Assembly: GCA_009741485.1 (NCBI GenBank)
Contig: CM019216.1
Coordinates: 52,711,943 to 52,775,942 of the forward strand
DNA length: 64,000 nucleotides
Reading direction: 5' to 3'
From: Malurus cyaneus samueli
Lineage: Eukaryota; Chordata; Aves; Passeriformes; Maluridae
In this document: positions 52,107 to 64,000 of the stretch, in pieces
Position numbering within the stretch: position 1 is the first letter of the stretch
Layout of the letters: every line of letters starts with the position of its first letter
Made by a program: the position numbers and the translations under genes
The notes under the pieces: model-generated
Told to the model about the DNA's origin: nothing
Database searches by the model: none
The model's input: only the letters and a program-made list of their open reading frames with translations

Positions 52107-55100
52107 TTACAAACCACTTAAAATGTATATGCTCAAAAAAGACAGTTCTCCTGTGCCGCATTTAAGGGTATATACAAAGGTGCTGTGATGGCAACGTTAC
52201 TGAATGCAAAGCCCTTCCACAAACACCCAAAAGATTCTTGCAGTGCATTCTGCACTGACAGAGGTCTACTCAGTGTCAGCCCATGCCACTACTAACACTC
52301 TTCTTGACTCTTCCCCACCTTTTTTCTATCAAAGCTTCCTGAAAAGGTTGAACTAGCTCCTCAATGTCATTCTCATTTTCTAAGTGGGGTTCCAATTAAC
52401 CTGAATCTATCCACTTAAAACCAAAACCCAAAATCTCTACTACAAATAGAATCCCTCTCTGTTTACTGTCTCACTTTTTCTAAGTTGCATAGACAAATTT
52501 CTGTTAATTTTTTTTCCCCATTGGATATGAGAGCTGTTTGCATGCTACATACACATCAGAAAAATGAGACAGAAAAGCTCTGGCAGCTCTACTGCTGCCA
52601 GACACCACTCCTTCAGTTAGTATGGACTGATCTAAATGACAGACAATAACAAAAATCCTAAAGCATTAAAAAACCCCAAATCCTCCCCACCCTACCTGCT
52701 GCAAATTAAGCCAAAACAGTTGTGTTGATAGGTGGAAAAGCATAACTTATTTTTGTTTCCCTTCCCCACCCCTATTAATACAATGAAAATTTGTAAACTA
52801 ACAAGATCATCTTGGGAAATTATGTCAATAGATCAGGCTTTGTTAGCCATTCAAAATACTAAACTATATAGAAAAGTACGTACAGGATAAGCTTTCAATA
52901 AAAAAAGTAAGCAGCATTTACCTTTTTAGTCGTTTATTAAACACTGCTATTAAAAAGAGCTTTAGAGAAAAATAACTCTAGGGAGTTACACAATTCAGGA
53001 CCATGCAGTTCCATACATAGTGCAGCTTCTTTAATAAAGCATGTGACTTCCCAGTGGATGGCCCAGCTGCAGGTATTACAGGAACCCTCATTCCCAAACC
53101 ATGAGTAAGTCACAGTTTTCCTAAACTGAGAGACACAACTAGTCTAATGTGCTTTAACACAGTAACTTCTTAATCCAAGGACTGATGCAGTTACCTCTTG
53201 CTAATGCATCTGGTTGTCTCTGATTCCACAGCCCAAGTGACCGAGTGGTTTGTCCTTGCAGCAGAGTTAAGTGAACAGAGCAAGGCTTAAATTCACACCT
53301 GTAATTCCACAGAGATATCTCTGCTGTAACATCAACCAATTCCAATGCTCATATGAGAGACCTCAGCATCAGACAGCACCAACATGAAAACACTATGCTC
53401 CTGGCAATGCCAGATCCCACAACGTAATTATATCTCCCATCAGCCAAAAGAATGCATAGAGATATTCATTCAAGGTCAGCCATCATTTTCATTCCTGGTT
53501 CAAGATACACAAGAGCACATATATATGTTTGCTCGCTGAATAATGGTCCAGGTGGAGGACTACAGAAATAGTCTGCCACCGGCTTTGAGTTTCACTTGAA
53601 AACATTTATTCTGTACTTAGGCACAATGAAAAGGCAGAATTTGGCCCCTATTTACAAAAAGTATAATGAAGTAAAAACTATTGCATCACAAAAACAATTA
53701 AAAAATCCAATTTTTTAATTAGAGATTAAAATCAAATACATTTAGCAGCCTACACACCCACCTAATTATTTCTGAGTAATCTTATCAAACCATCATCTCA
53801 CATTTTTCTTGCAAATGTTAAGTTTCTACAGTACCATGTATAAACAATGCATGTAGTAGCACGTGTCCCGGGCATTCTTTTGAAGTAAAGAACATTTATT
53901 GAATTCATGCTAATCAGGAATGTGCTAATTTATGACAACTTCTAACATTACATCACAATGGCAGTAGATACCATTGAAAATGAGCAGAGGTTATAGTATC
54001 CAGTTGTTTCTTTCTACAATTTAGAGAACAGAAAATGTTTCTACAGCAAACATCAGTAAGCTTGTGCAGATACCATCAGCTTTCTGAAATCAGATTGGCA
54101 GCATTATTTACAAGTTTTAGATAGCAGATAAAAAAGATGTAAGGAAAATGCAGACTATGACGCATACTTTGTATTAATAAGAGTTATTTTTCTTCTAGTG
54201 TTGCAGATATCCTGAGAAAGTAATTATTAGTTCTGCTAAGCTCACCTGGACTACTTAAAAGCAAACAAACTAATGTAAATTGAAAATAAACTTATTTTAT
54301 ATTCTACTGAATGTAGCTTGTGGTGTTCTGTACAAAAGCTACTTTATGAAATATAAAAACTGCAGCCCCTTGGAGTTGTCATTGCCCAACACTGAAGCAG
54401 CAACCTTCACTTTTGGGTTTAGTAATATTTTTGCTTCTACCTCAACCTAGCCTCCCTGAATCAGAAGAAATAGAGCTCTTAAATAGGATTTATGCTTATC
54501 TGTTTCCTAAAAATATGTAGCAAGTAAAATTTTATTTATTAATACAGGTAATTCCTAAGTAATACAGGCACATAGAATTTAACTCTATCTGCAACTCGGC
54601 AAGTATCTTATGACCTCATGAGTCTACTCATATCTTTAAAAAGACATATGTGACCACAGATAAAAGACAAATTAATATTATGCAAGGAAGGAAAACAAAG
54701 TCATTTACTTAGCATGGCTCCTCCCACAAGAGAAATTCAGCAATGGCTAGTTACTCAGAGCTTCTTAAATCAAATTAACTTGCTATTCTACAAGTGGAAA
54801 GCTGGAAGAAATATGCTTAGAATACCATGAATCCTTTTCAAAATCAGCCATTAACACATTTTTGCAATGTAAAGTGTTGTCAGCTAAGTAAAAACAACCA
54901 GTTACTGCATAAACTACTGAATTTCTACACTACCCTGTGAGCCCCATAATGTCAAATCACATCTTGACTGGAAATTCAAATCTTGTAACTGTCTGAAGAA
55001 CTTACGTAGCATTTCCCTAACATTTACATTCAAGGTAAAACAGTATCACCAACATCATGGGCAATAGGCTGGAAAAAATAAGTCAGCTTGATATTTCAGG

Positions 55101-56840
55101 TCTTTATCATGATCAGAATAGCCACTACTTTCTCTATGACAATAGTACTTTCAGCAAGTTCATATTAATTTTGACTGTTATCAGAAAATTACATGAAATA
55201 GCCAAACAATTCATTCATTATCAAACCTGGAAAATGCAGGAACATTGGCAGACACTATACCGGGAAACCATTATATAAGATTTTTAATTTGGTCTCAAAT
55301 CAAAAGAGTAATGCAAAAAGTTCATGGCAAACACCTTCTCATTGTATTTTCAGAAACAGAAGATCATGCCTTTAAAATACACCCCTGAGTTTACTTTTCA
55401 TTTTGTAGTTCAGAAATTAGACTGGCCAGATGTTACATGAAAATACGTGTGTGGTGAAACCAAACCACCACATGAGAATTTTCACACATGCACTTTTGAG
55501 TTTTCACAGACAATTTATGAACAAACTAATTTAAGAAAGAGTTTTTCTACATATCAGTGATTAGAACATGTATGAATAAGTAAGCCCTTTCTAATTAGCA
55601 TCCAATTGCATAGGGAAATAGAACAGTGACCTGCAACCACTTTGGTAACAAAATCTGAATACACTTCCTTGTAAATAATATATGACAAAGCACTTGAGAC
55701 TAATATTGGTGTCATCTGTTAGAGGAAAATATACTGAATGTTAAGGCCAGCATTAAAGCAACACATTGCAGATTCAGCTGTGCACACATTTAAATATATC
55801 ATTTTTTCAGTTTCCTTTACCTACAAGGTCTGCAAAGTTTTCTAGAATGCAACAGCAACCTGCTACTGCTTTTACAGCAGTGGATTTTTAGAATGTTTGG
55901 GTTTTAGGTGGGAGATATGCAAAAAAAATTAGCATGGAAATTGCAACAAATATAATTAAGAGGCAATATTCCCTCTCATTTACACAGTGGGACCTGTTCT
56001 GAGGTAAAAGAAGGCAAATCAAGACAGCTTCATAAAACTGAGCTGTGCCCAGCTTTGGGCTAAGACCACATTTCTAAAACTTTATCCTGGAGAGAACATA
56101 ATTTTCTCCAAGGTTCAGTCAGCAAAGAAAAATGCTGCAGAATGGCTTTAGAAAACAGTAAGACTTTCCACTATCTCAGTGGCAAATTTGTATCTTATTT
56201 GTATAAGAATTTTGAAAGCAAGATATATTGCACAGAAAGTCCAAAAATGTAAACAAAAATATTAACGAAAATTGAATTCTGAATGAATAAAGAAATATTG
56301 TTTCTGTAAATATTTTTTACGGTATCATGAAATACAATGTAAAAACTGCAGTACTTTCACACATAAGCTTAATTATATGACCCAACTTCTCTGGTCTGAC
56401 TAGCACCTGCAGCTAAAATCACTACTGATTATGTTCACACAGCATCTCCACTAACCCAAACCCACACTAAAGCAGCAAGTGCTAAGTTTTCATAATCAAG
56501 AGTAAGAGGAAGATGATTAAGGTCTAAATATTCAAGGACAGGAAATTCTTGTCCATAGGTTATTTTGCAAGGAACCACCCATTTCTATGTATTATGCATT
56601 GTGAATGGTATCTGAGTTTCTTTAAAACTGACTTCATTGCCAAATGCTACAAACATTTGTTTCTTCAAAGGGATCAAACAACTCAAAAATACAGAACACT
56701 GTCTAGTAACACCAGTTTGAAAGTCTCAAAGCATATATCTTAACAGCCTTATTCAATAAACCTTCCTAGATAGTTTTTGCACGTGCTTATGTACCAATTA
56801 TTAACTCAAGAACTGGTGATACAGACAACCCTGGACACAC

Positions 56841-56873
56841 CTTGTTCTCTTTGAGTGCTTCCTGGAACTTACG
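56841..56873 (-). CDS. Candidate small exon (11 codons)
   Basis: This 33-bp segment lies between an AATTTTCAG acceptor and an AAG|GTGTGT donor, phase 0 at both ends. It encodes RKFQEALKENK, an amphipathic, helix-like peptide. Its phase fits directly after the candidate at 60010-60134. The shortness and the average splice sites make this a weak call; it is reported because the peptide is very protein-like and the surrounding intron offers few alternatives for missing linker exons. Confidence 0.2.
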
Positions 56874-57167
56874 CTGAAAATTATTTGTTTTGGTAAGAAA
56901 AGCTGATTTGCAGGAAGAGACTTAATTCAAACCACAGCTTCAGCTCCTGAAGATCCTTTACAACTGTGAGTAGCAAAAAAACTTTTAAGTTCCCTTTACA
57001 TTCTGTATAAGAAAAAAATAACTTTCCAATAAAGTACTGTTATCAAGGTACATAAGATGTGGTATATTATAGATGTGTGTTAGGTGGGCACTACACTTCA
57101 AATTTTACAAATAATAATAGAACTATTTTATTTCTTCTCTTGTTGCTGTTTTTTATGCAGAAGCAGC

Positions 57168-57206
57168 CAAATGTAACTGGGCAAAAGCAAATGTAACTGG
57201 GCAAAA
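57168..57206. repeat. Short tandem duplication next to an assembly gap
   Basis: Two adjacent copies of a 19-20-bp unit, AAATGTAACTGGGCAAAAGC-like, with the second copy ending AACA. They lie about 20 bp before the gap. Confidence 0.85.
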
Positions 57207-57226
57207 CATACATTAGATTGAACTGC

Positions 57227-57236
57227 NNNNNNNNNN
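57227..57236. other. Assembly gap (10 N)
   Basis: Ten undetermined bases are followed by a CATATATATATT tract. The true length is probably unknown. The unfinished sequence may be an AT microsatellite. Confidence 0.95.
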
Positions 57237-60009
57237 CATATATATATTCAGAACTTGTGTTTTGAACTATTTTGAAAATTAAAAAAAATCCAAGAACATG
57301 ATTGAAGTCCTTTTATAGGACATAAATACCAACTTGGTTTTAGCTAGAACCTGGCTCACAAGGTAAGTTCTTCAACTAGCAACATGTATAATTGTAACAA
57401 CATTCTCCTGAACAAGTAGAAGAGATGACACACCTCATTGATACCTCCTCTAAATTGAAGAGTCATAAATTGAGTCATAAAAAAACCACCTGTCCCCTAA
57501 GGTCAGGACCATTCTTTTTCACTGGAGAGGTAAACTCTGCTAAAAGGTGACTATCCATAAATGAAAACTCAAATGTGCAAGAGGTAGGAAAATGAAATCC
57601 ATTTAGGGTCTTCACCTGAAAACATAACAGCTCACAAAATGAATCTCATTATGCTCTACAGGCGCATTTCCTGCTACTAGACCACTTGTCACACCAAAAG
57701 AATGCTTGACACATATTTTGAAGGAAGTTCCAGTTTTCTGTGTTTTATTATTTGGTACATTAGCTTCAGCAGTCTGCTTCCTTTGATCATTTAGGCTATG
57801 AAAGGATTCCAGAAAGACCTTTATCAACATATGCCATTGCAACACCCTTCAGCTAATCTATAAAAAACCCAATCAATGAGGTACCAGAAGCAAGCATAGA
57901 TAGACAGCTGGAGTAGAGATTGACAGGATAGGAAAAGGGATGAGATATCTAGAATCTTATGGGGATGCAGTATGCTGGAATCAACCTTTAGATGAGATAC
58001 AGAGTGTCAAACATCTGCTTACAGCCGAGTAAGAGCCTTCTGCAAAGGGACTGTCCAGGAAGCCCGAACAAGCCTGGGGTCAACTCAGCAGGGGAAACTC
58101 TTTTAAAGAGTTTTTTCAAATTTGCCTCTTTGTCATTTGAATCTTATTTCTTTGCCTGAGGAAGTAAAAACCTGAAGAAACTGAGTCCTAACTGTGAGAA
58201 GAAAATACAGGAAAGGGACCTCAGCAATCTCTTCTTACACTTCTGCAACCTTACAGCACACAAACACTCAAATACAAGGTTTTAGAAGCAGATTTTTAAG
58301 AGAATTCTAGCACTTCATTTGAGGCCAACAGGCAATGAGTCACTGTTCCTTACAACCCCCAGAGACCAAGAAAGCGAGCTAACAATGAGCAGGCAGGCTC
58401 CAGTGAAGCTCTCATTTCATCTGGATCAAGGCAGCACATTGAGGCCAGCTCTATATGTAACAGCAAATGACTGTGTGACAACAGCAACATCTAAGTTACA
58501 TACCCACAGAGCCTTCACTTCTCTGTACCTGCCCTCTGCTTTCTTAATGCTTTCCCAAGCCACCATCCTCAATCATTAGCTGCTACAGCACCAACATGAT
58601 CAATATCAAACTACAGTGATCCGACTGCATTGGTACCATTGCCTATTGCAGAGCGTCATATAGACCACATATACCCAAAGTTAACTTTAAAGCTGCTATA
58701 ATAATAGAATGAATCATGTCAGGGAAGTTTGCTCTCACTGAAACTGGTGCTTCAGCAACAAAGGTAACAAGCCGCATATGAATCCATGGAAGTTGAGTTG
58801 CTTCACACTTAAAAATCCATCAACAAAATTAGAAAAGGCTTTTTAAAACAGTTGAAAAAGTATGCATATGTACCAAAATGGGAGTGGACAATGTACGTTT
58901 AAAAGAGAGGTTTTTTATTTTTTAATGTACTTGGGTTTTACTAACATGTCAAAACCAGCAATGAAGTACTTTGGTCTCCTCTGGGGAGATGGAGGTGTCT
59001 CCCTCCTGTGCACCATGGCTGCTCCTGGGTTTTTTGCATAGTCCTCCCAGCTCCTCTGGAAGGATTGGAGCCATACAAGGAGGGATCAATGTTATCATTT
59101 TATTCACTCGTGCTTATTGCTGTACTGATAGCATCCTCACTGCCCTGAGCTCCCTGCTGGACAAGAGAACTGATACTATACTGCATAGTCCTTGGCAGGA
59201 CTGTTTCCACTTCTGCAACCAGCTGAAATTTCATTTAAGCATGTTGTTGTCTCGTGGCTCAGTAGACCAAAATTATAGACAATCTCAGAGTGAAAACAGT
59301 TAACAGGACCTCTCTATTTAGGAAATAAGTAGATTCAGTTGTTTTAGGAGACACATAACTGAGAAAGTAAGGGCACACTTAGGCCAAATCACTTTTGGCA
59401 GAGACTTTCCACAGTACTACGTCACACCCTGATTTTGCAATCTACATCCACTGCTGCCAAACAGAGAGTAATGCTTCATTTAATCCACACCCTTGTATAA
59501 TTTGGCTGAGAGTACTTCCTTTAGCCTGAAGGCTCAGCAGTAATTACCCTAACACACACCAATTTCAAGTAAATATAAATGGTGTTCTTTAGATAAAGTT
59601 TTTGGAATCTTCAAAGATTGCTGTTATTGTGCTCCGTATTTAGTGTAATTTTTAGAGAAATATTTTAATTAACTTACCTAGAATAAACATGGAAAAGAAC
59701 ATATAATAAAGGAACATGTGTATCTTTGATCTCAATATAAACAATTCTAGCAAGTTTAACTAGAAAATACAAACTCCTCTGACATTTATAGCATCTTATC
59801 AATCAGATAGAAGAAGAAACTGGATAAGCAACCTTTTAGAATAGAAGAACTAGATTGTTATTAATGTTAATGGTTATGTCTCTGTGTCTTTACCATTCTG
59901 TTGGAACGTTTTTGTGGTTAGATGAATCTATTTATACAACTTATGTTTTCAAATTAAAAGATCAATTTTACTATTCATTTTGTAAATGTAATACATACAG
60001 CCATTTTAC

Positions 60010-60134
60010 CTTAAAATAAGGTCCTGTAGTTGTGCCTTGAGCCAGAACTCTGGCATTGTCCAGTGATGTGGGCAACACAGGAGGGTCACAGAGCCCTGAG
60101 GAAGCTCCTGCTCCTGCAGAATGGCCTGAGCTGC
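60010..60134 (-). CDS. Candidate exon, gly/ser/pro-rich, function not recognised
   Basis: This open segment is bounded by a TTTATTACAG acceptor and an AAG|GTAAAA donor. Read with two leading bases it encodes 41 residues beginning SSGHSAGAGASSGLCDPPVL and ending TTTGPYFK, in phase 0. The required incoming phase (1) is what the candidate exon at 60682-60820 supplies. A second frame is also open across the segment, which weakens the case. I do not recognise the sequence. It could be a diverged AHI1 linker exon, an alternative exon, or chance. It is somewhat richer in GC than its surroundings. Confidence 0.3.
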
Positions 60135-60681
60135 CTGTAATAAATGATGAAGGCACAGGAGTGTCCTGATACTCCTAATTTTTATTTATTGCCAAAGTCA
60201 GCTGCAAGCTGGAACAGCACAAGCCTCTAATCTATTTATACTGAAGAAACTGAGTCACAGCTACTTCAAAATGTAAATGGTATAGCAGAATAGCCTATAA
60301 AAGAACCAGGTATAAAAAAACCCCCAAAAATGTTGTGACAGAAGTTCCTATTGCTTTAAAAGAATACTAACTTTGAGAAAAATATCTGTAAGCAGTATTT
60401 TTGAGTTCTTCCATTGTATTATAAGCAAATAATAACCAAATAGAGTTTTATTTTCTTTCTCCTTTCTCTCTTACACATTTCCCTTAAGTCAAAGAGAGAG
60501 ATATGAATATCTTAAAATGAATGATCATTTTCCCCAGGGGAGTTCCCATTCAAATTAACAGACACATATAAAAAGCACTTTAGACTTAATGCTCCTCTGC
60601 TTATGGTAAAAATACTTTTAGCCAACATCAGTGTAGCACTTGCTGAAAGTTGATGTGTGGTACTCTACTGAGTTCTCTTAC

Positions 60682-60820
60682 CATCTTTTGAAAAATGAAG
60701 AGAAAATCTGCTAACTGGATCAAAAATCGAATCTATGAATAATGAATTCCCAGTGACTATGCAGTGCTCTTTGGTCAAAACGAAGGCTTGTAATGACTGT
60801 AAAGGCATGTTTATCTTTGG
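60682..60820 (-). CDS. Candidate exon, function not recognised
   Basis: This 139-bp segment has a very good acceptor (TTTTTTTCCTCCTATTAG with a possible TTAAT branch site upstream) and a good GATG|GTAAGAG donor. It is open over 46 codons in phase 0, ending in phase 1. The product begins PKINMPLQSLQAFVLTKEHC and ends FSLHFSKDG. The end is reminiscent of a beta-propeller strand-turn, but this is only an impression, and the sequence does not match any part of AHI1 I can recall. Its outgoing phase fits both the candidate at 60010-60134 and the exon at 46858-46916. Chance remains plausible for an open frame of this length. Confidence 0.3.
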
Positions 60821-63800
60821 CTAATAGGAGGAAAAAAATCCACAACAGATTAATATACTCAAAGACCAAGAGACTAAAATAAGTCAAGTTTACTCACTCA
60901 AGAAGTGCTACTATTCTGCATTATTGTTATCCAGACCAAGCAGTGGTGGGGTTGTTTAAGAAATTCAGTTTTCGAAAGAAAGAAAACATACATACTTGGT
61001 CCAGACAGAGAGTTAGAAGCAATTACATCCTGCAAATTACAGAAAATGTGAGAATTTTGCAAAGTTGCAATAAGGTACCTCTTATAACAGAAAACAAGCA
61101 ATATTTCTATGTGCAGGAATGTAATAGAAAATATTAGGCAAAATTTTTAAATCTTTGGCAGCAGTGTCCCATTACAATAATTAAAAGGTCACATTATAAA
61201 AAAATCCATCCCCATAAAAACGTTAGAATAGCTCTCTTGAAAATTTTTTAAAATGTCAATTTCTGCAAAATATCTCAGGCAGAATTAGTTCCTCAGATGT
61301 GTGACAGAGCAGGAAGACAGCAAACTGCATAAAACCAGAAAAATAACTGAGAAGTCAGAGGCAAGTATTGGGCACATATTTCTTTCATCTTCATGCCCAT
61401 TCCCCTTTTTCAAACACATGACATAATCTACCAGCAGCAGATTGTAGCTTGCAGGAAGCTAACCATTCTGCAAGCTTTTATTCTCATGCATCACTTCCTA
61501 TGTTGGCAGTACCTCCACAGGACATACTAATAGTTCTGCATTTCTCTCCAGTTTTAGACTTAAAGACAATGGGTAGCAGAGAACTAATCCATGATATTTC
61601 CCCAATGGACTGCCTGATCAACTAGGCCATTAGGACTATCCATTAATGAACAGCAAACTAGCATTTCTCCCTCTGTAGTAGTAAGAATAAATGGAAGAGA
61701 TAAACAGATCAGGGAAGCAGTGAAAAGTCTTCTACAACCATTTTGAACAGGCCTCATAATATCACCTCATTATTTGCTCAATCAATGACACAAAAAAAGG
61801 TCCAGCAGACTCCCTCCCCAATGCTAATGAAACTGAGAAACTGTCTTTATGAAATTATTATACATTACCTACTTCCCTTTTGTAAGTTTTTTCATAAATA
61901 AAATGAAGTAAAATTAGTTTCCTATCATCACCTATCATTCCTCCTAGCAGCTTGTATTACACTCAGACCACTTAAATAGTGTGGGTACTGAACCACTTGT
62001 AGGTGGGTATTTGGTACTCCTCGCCATAATATGCTCCTGCCCCAATTTTAGGAAGATGTGGGGATAAAAAGAAAAATCTCAATGAAACTTAGACATTACG
62101 GCAAATTGCTACACCATTTCCATAGCTGTGATCTGTGCAGCCCTGCAGGCTTAATTGCTTTCACCATCACAGCAAATCTAAATGAAGCTGCTGGGTGAGC
62201 TAATGAGGCAGCACACATTACAGTTTAACAGGGAAAAGATATACCCAGAATCTTCCAAAACAAAATTGGGTTCTTTTCTTACATTTATATTCTTGGCAAG
62301 AAGTCTTTAACACACACAAGATATTTCTCTTAAAAAGTCAATAGGAAGATATTTCACTCCAACATTCAAATTTTATTTAATACAGCATTTCCAGTAATAT
62401 GCTAGGTATAAAAAAGAGTATGTATTCAGTGATCTGTGTGCCTTTCAATTTGCCAGCTTGGACTGGATCCCAGTAAAGATTTCTCCAGTGGGTACTCCCA
62501 CAGCCACGACCTTTAAGCAAAAACGGCTCCCCTAGGTGAAAATTACCTATTTTTGACACAGCAGTGTGGGGAAGATGGCAATGCTGCTGCCCGTACCACA
62601 TGGTTTCTTTTATACATCTTCTGTCTTTTAAGCAGTTTTTTCAAATAAGATACTGCAAATATTGTATTTCATAACTTGGACTATATTGTACACTTACGTG
62701 CACCCTTCAATTAACATATATTCTGTCATCTTTTGTAGTAACTCGTTGGAATAGTTTGTTAATGACTATTCTCAAATTAGAAAAAATAAGTTATTCTAAT
62801 AAAGAAATTAAATTGTTCATTCGACACATTTTCGATCATAGTTTGCATACATCTTTTTCCTCCAGGAGTTCCTTAGTAAGAGATGAAAAAAATAAGGCCA
62901 CACTGAACAAGCTTTCTGCTGACATTCTTCCTTGAGTGTCACAAAATTACGTGAAAGGCATGAAAAATACCAACCAAAACACCCAAACAAAAGCATCCAG
63001 CTCCTCCAGGACTGTGGCAGTACTGAAGACAGATGTTACAGAGCTGGGAAAAAAGTATGGATTAGCAGGGAAAAAAAAAACCCAAAACCAACAAAAAACC
63101 CTCCAATGATATAACATACATATGAGGCCACAACTTTTGACATTTCTGCAGCATCTCTCCACAACATGAATTTTACTACTTGATGTACCTCTTCTTCCTG
63201 ATTCTAAACCCCTCCAAGAATAAAGAGTATTTTTATAACATTTGATTGATGCATAAATATTTCTGATACCTTTGATGTAGAAGACTAGTTCACTGTTTGA
63301 TTGAGACTGAAAGAAGCAGTTTTAAATAGTCTATCAAATGTAATAGAGGAATTAAACATGAAGTCAGTTTTGTTAATATCTTTAAAGAGTAATAGAGGGC
63401 TTTGAAGCTTACATTTTATATAGGTGGAAAACACCTTTGACTGTCAGTTGCGCTAATGGAGAGAAAATTTCTAATTGTTCTCACCCCTGCCAAAGTGTTG
63501 TGTTTTTTGTTTTTGAGATTTTCTTTCAAGATACAAGAACCATCACGTTTCTAGCACATACGTAATTAATTTTTAAGAGCAAGTTTAATTAACTGGTTTT
63601 ATTGAAGTCCAAATTTCAATGAACAGATCTGTGTAGTATTTATAGTCATGCTTCAATCTCCACATAATTAACAATTAGGGTCACTGTTAATTACAATGAC
63701 TTGAAACCTAAAACTTATTTTAGAAAGCACGTCCCGAACATAGTGGTTGTTACTGAAGAGTCACTGTGGAATAAAGCCCAAAGATATTTCTTTCATGGCA

Positions 63801-64000
63801 TGCCACAGACCTGCAAAACAGTGTCTCATAGAAAGGTGATTTCACTGTCCAAAGATGCTCAAAGTCTTAAGGAGGAAAGGCAAATGAAAGAAGAAGGGAT
63901 TTTAATGTGTAACAGAGAATGAGCAATTGAAATCTGGAAGTTTTGCTACGTCCCTGTTTGTTTAACAAATAACAACTAGGAAATGGGTCATCCTGGAAGA
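60821..64000. other. Presumed intronic sequence, no exon recognised
   Basis: AT-rich DNA up to the window end. I searched the minus strand for WD40-type exons of AHI1 and found none. An A-rich tract lies at 63070-63101. Confidence 0.4.

Larger units (their letters stand above)
46917..60009 (-). other. Presumed AHI1 intronic sequence
   Basis: This lies upstream of the most 5' supported exon. It contains the CR1 fragment at 51836-52106, a tandem duplication and assembly gap near 57.2 kb, and the weak exon candidate at 56841-56873. No WD40 coding sequence was recognised. Confidence 0.4.

Noticed and set aside
57612..57845. Minus-strand open frame of 77 codons ending at a possible CAG|GTGAAG donor
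   Set aside because: The frame has no ATG start, and the incoming and outgoing phases (2 and 2) do not fit the neighbouring supported or candidate exons. The peptide is not recognised.
58971..59303. 110-codon plus-strand open frame
   Set aside because: No recognisable domain. The hydrophobic and Ser-rich stretches look like a chance reading of non-coding DNA.
62377..62601. Minus-strand open frame followed by an AATAAA, suggesting a processed pseudogene
   Set aside because: No parent protein is recognisable, no poly-A tail or target duplication is seen, and the hexamer is common in this AT-rich DNA.
1..64000. Search for CRISPR arrays, tRNA or rRNA genes, and bacterial-type operons
   Set aside because: None found. 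Repeats are microsatellites, short duplications and retroelements, and the gene structure is that of a vertebrate.

Overview
The window looks like vertebrate nuclear DNA, most probably from a bird. It is AT-rich and intron-rich, has almost no long open frames, and its recognisable repeats are CR1 LINEs with the typical avian 3' ends. A passerine is a reasonable guess because a possible solo LTR sits inside one CR1 copy, but I cannot prove the species. It is assembly-derived: there is a 10-N gap at 57227-57236 and a single N at 8236.

The one gene I can support lies on the minus strand. A complete SH3 exon (38878-39040) is joined by phase-consistent splice sites to two upstream exons (46858-46916, 41387-41452) and three downstream exons (37392-37492, 27078-27157, 23286-23523, the last carrying the stop). 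The SH3 sequence and the residues just after it resemble the C-terminal end of AHI1 (jouberin), a ciliary transition-zone protein with WD40 repeats followed by an SH3 domain. The six exons give about 233 residues of continuous reading frame. The WD40 part must lie beyond the high-coordinate end of the window. Two or three further exon-like segments at 56.8-60.8 kb have good splice sites and compatible phases but no recognisable similarity, so they are listed as candidates only.

Layout: 1-23 kb is intergenic sequence beyond the 3' end of AHI1. In mammals MYB is the neighbour on that side, but no MYB exon was seen here. The first 12 kb or so is richer in GC than the rest. This stretch holds an ancient, badly decayed CR1-type reverse transcriptase fragment at about 13.93-14.27 kb (minus strand). 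From 23.3 kb to the end is AHI1 terminal exons and introns. The introns hold a CR1 copy interrupted by about 470 bp of LTR-like DNA (31.2-32.5 kb), a second CR1 3' fragment (51.8-52.1 kb), a probable short CR1 tail (36.5 kb), A-rich tracts and a few short tandem duplications.

I see no operon, CRISPR array, tRNA or rRNA gene, and no convincing new biological system. The points most worth a second look are the unusual lysine-rich C-terminal tail of this AHI1, the unplaced linker exons, and the LTR-like insertion in the CR1 copy.
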